Source of the DNA: JAWXUK01 sp044432725
GTDB lineage: Bacteria; Bacillota; Clostridia; Oscillospirales; Oscillospiraceae
Reading direction: 5' to 3'
Length of the DNA stretch: 7,050 bases
Assembly (NCBI GenBank): GCA_044432725.1
Contig: JAWXUL010000072.1
Span: 1-7,050, forward strand
Part shown: positions 6,653-7,050 of the stretch, in pieces
How positions within the stretch are numbered: position 1 is the stretch's first letter
How the letters are laid out: every line of letters starts with the position of its first letter
Notes under the pieces: model-generated
Databases searched by the model: none
What the model was told of the DNA's origin: nothing
The model's input: the letters and a program-made list of their open reading frames with translations, nothing else
Position numbers and translations under genes: made by a program

Positions 6653-6665
6653 CTAGCGCCCTCGA
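6653..6665 (+). repeat. Motif CTAGYGCCCTCKA, copy 3, in the loop and stem of a hairpin
   Basis: CTAGCGCCCTCGA overlaps a perfect 9-bp stem, TTTTCGAGG (6638-6646) with CCTCGAAAA (6660-6668), so half of the motif is loop and half is stem. It lies 248 bases after copy 2 and 17 bases before the terminator stem. All three copies share orientation and 11 identical positions. They could be a protein-binding site or a repeated RNA element, for instance a kissing or pseudoknot partner. Confidence 0.7.
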
Positions 6666-6681
6666 AAATAAGTTGAATTAT

Positions 6682-6719
6682 TACTGAATTGTACCTGATT
6701 TTGATTCAGTAGTTTTTTT
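6682..6719 (+). terminator. Plus-strand intrinsic terminator
   Basis: TACTGAAT (6682-6689) and ATTCAGTA (6704-6711) form a perfect 8-bp stem with a 14-base loop, followed by G and seven T residues (6713-6719). No T-run occurs on the other side, so it terminates plus-strand transcription. Because no plus-strand protein gene precedes it, it implies a non-coding transcript. Confidence 0.7.
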
Positions 6720-6720
6720 G

Positions 6721-6769
6721 AATCTTTTCATTTAGGATGCGGGTTCGATTCCTAAAACTGTAAAAGATT
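6721..6769. repeat. Extended hairpin with a tRNA T-arm-like loop
   Basis: AATCTTTT (6721-6728) pairs with AAAAGATT (6762-6769), and inside it TTTAGGA (6731-6737) pairs with TCCTAAA (6750-6756). The 12-base loop reads TGCGGGTTCGAT, so 6739-6752 looks like the T-arm of a tRNA or of tmRNA, but its flanks do not form a tRNA body. Two TGTAAAA repeats follow (from 6759 and 6769). It could be an attachment-site core of a tRNA-targeting integrase or a tRNA-like RNA hairpin. Neither is proven. Confidence 0.45.
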
Positions 6770-6861
6770 GTAAAAAGTACAGCAAGAAATTGAAGGTTTA
6801 TTTGACCGTTTTTCAGGGGCTGTCAAAATCACTTTTTTACTATCTTTATTTGTTTTTCTCA

Positions 6862-6924
6862 TAAAAAATACCCAACCACAAAACTTTCATTGAAACATTT
6901 TCAAATGACAGCATTTGTGGTTGG
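6862..6924 (-). terminator. Terminator downstream of the tRNA-Arg gene
   Basis: On the minus strand CCAACCACAAA (6924-6914) pairs perfectly with TTTGTGGTTGG (6882-6872), with further pairing inside (TCATTGAAA against TTTCAAATGA, one bulge). It is followed by TATTTTTTAT. It begins 7 bases after the CCA end of the tRNA, as expected for a tRNA operon terminator. Confidence 0.85.
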
Positions 6925-6930
6925 ATTCGT

Positions 6931-7006
6931 TGGTACGGTCGAAGGGACTCGAACCCCCAACATTCAGAACCGGAATCTGATGCTCTATCCATTGAACTAC
7001 GACCGC
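6931..7006 (-). tRNA. tRNA-Arg (anticodon CCG)
   Basis: A 76-base cloverleaf is read on the minus strand with CCA encoded. The acceptor stem is GCGGTCG/CGACCGT with a G-U first pair, the D-arm is GTTC-AATGGATA-GAGC, the anticodon arm is TCAGA-TTCCGGT-TCTGA with CCG at positions 34-36 (6973-6971), and the T-arm is GGGGG-TTCGAGT-CCCTT with two G-U pairs. It would decode CGG, a codon likely rare in this A+T-rich sequence. It could be the host gene beside which an element inserted or a tRNA carried by the element; the wobble-rich stems and neighbouring RNA candidate make the second thinkable. Confidence 0.95.
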
Positions 7007-7050
7007 ATATTTTCAACAGTAACAAAAATAACTCTGCATACTATTGGTGC

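Larger units (their letters stand above)
6262..6719 (+). ncRNA. Candidate structured non-coding RNA (hairpin chain ending in a terminator)
   Basis: No credible protein gene lies here; the two plus-strand frames that cross it have no ribosome site and no recognisable product. Instead, successive hairpins fill it: 6262-6284 (8 bp), 6340-6381 (11 + 6 bp), 6422-6491 (7 + 5 + 8 bp), 6519-6554 (7 bp), 6566-6588 (4 + 4 bp), 6593-6623 (12 positions, one mismatch), 6638-6668 (9 bp), and a T-run terminator at 6682-6719 that points to the plus strand. The 5' end is unknown: a weak TATAAG at 6057-6062 would give an RNA of about 650 bases, and a TTGACA-N17-TGTATT at 6536-6564 one of about 150. A long ornate RNA beside a tRNA gene recalls ROOL and GOLLD RNAs of phages, but this is inference. 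The 6593-6623 stem pairs slightly better on the minus strand, so the strand is not certain. Confidence 0.5.

Noticed and set aside
6638..6690. Resemblance to a preQ1-I riboswitch (GAGGTTC ... CCCTCGAAAATAA).
   Set aside because: The conserved ACACCC-type loop and the downstream CUAA pairing element are not present in the right places, and no queuosine gene follows.
5871..6860. CRISPR array or retron RNA in the intergenic region.
   Set aside because: The three motif copies are 13 bases and about 250-280 bases apart, unlike CRISPR repeats, and there is no reverse transcriptase gene in the window.
6465..7041. Direct repeat CTCTGCATAC at 6465-6474 and 7032-7041.
   Set aside because: Ten-base exact matches are expected by chance many times in a 7-kb window, and the flanks do not extend it.

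Overview
The window reads as part of a mobile genetic element (integrative conjugative element, prophage or phage-plasmid) of a low-GC Gram-positive host, most likely a gut-type Clostridia relative. The grounds are the A+T-rich sequence, strong AGGAGG-type ribosome sites, use of TTG and GTG starts, and a cargo typical of such elements: ArdA-like antirestriction proteins, a DUF4314 protein, a Bro-N/KilAC antirepressor and a SpoVG-type protein. No integrase, relaxase, capsid or replication gene is present, so the class of element cannot be settled.

Layout, read along the minus strand from right to left. A tRNA-Arg(CCG) gene (7006-6931) is followed by its own terminator. About 1 kb without a convincing protein gene (6861-5871) follows. 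Its right half is an unbroken chain of hairpins that ends in a plus-strand intrinsic terminator near 6719, so I read it as a candidate structured non-coding RNA made from the plus strand, pointing toward the tRNA. A 13-base motif, CTAGYGCCCTCKA, occurs three times in the same orientation in this 1 kb. At 5974-5946 is a plausible minus-strand promoter with a hairpin in the leader. It would drive three translationally coupled, acidic, ArdA-like genes (5870-4851, 4854-3676, 3679-2474), then a DUF4314 gene, a 31-codon small ORF with a strong ribosome site, and an intrinsic terminator (2033-1991). Past that terminator, with almost no room for a new promoter, lie a Bro-N/KilAC antirepressor split by an in-frame TGA, a double-domain SpoVG-like gene, and a fourth ArdA-like gene that runs off the left edge.

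The genes fit an early, establishment-type module: DNA-mimic-like antirestriction proteins to protect incoming DNA, and an antirepressor and SpoVG-like DNA-binding protein for regulation. Two observations stand out. First, four proteins from three unrelated families end in a similar short tail (about [ST]-[MT]-[GE]-G-[MLV]-[ST], usually after an EQ-rich stretch), as if they carry a common C-terminal tag. Second, the hairpin-rich intergenic RNA candidate next to a tRNA resembles the genomic setting of large ornate phage RNAs such as ROOL and GOLLD, although I cannot confirm membership from sequence reading alone.
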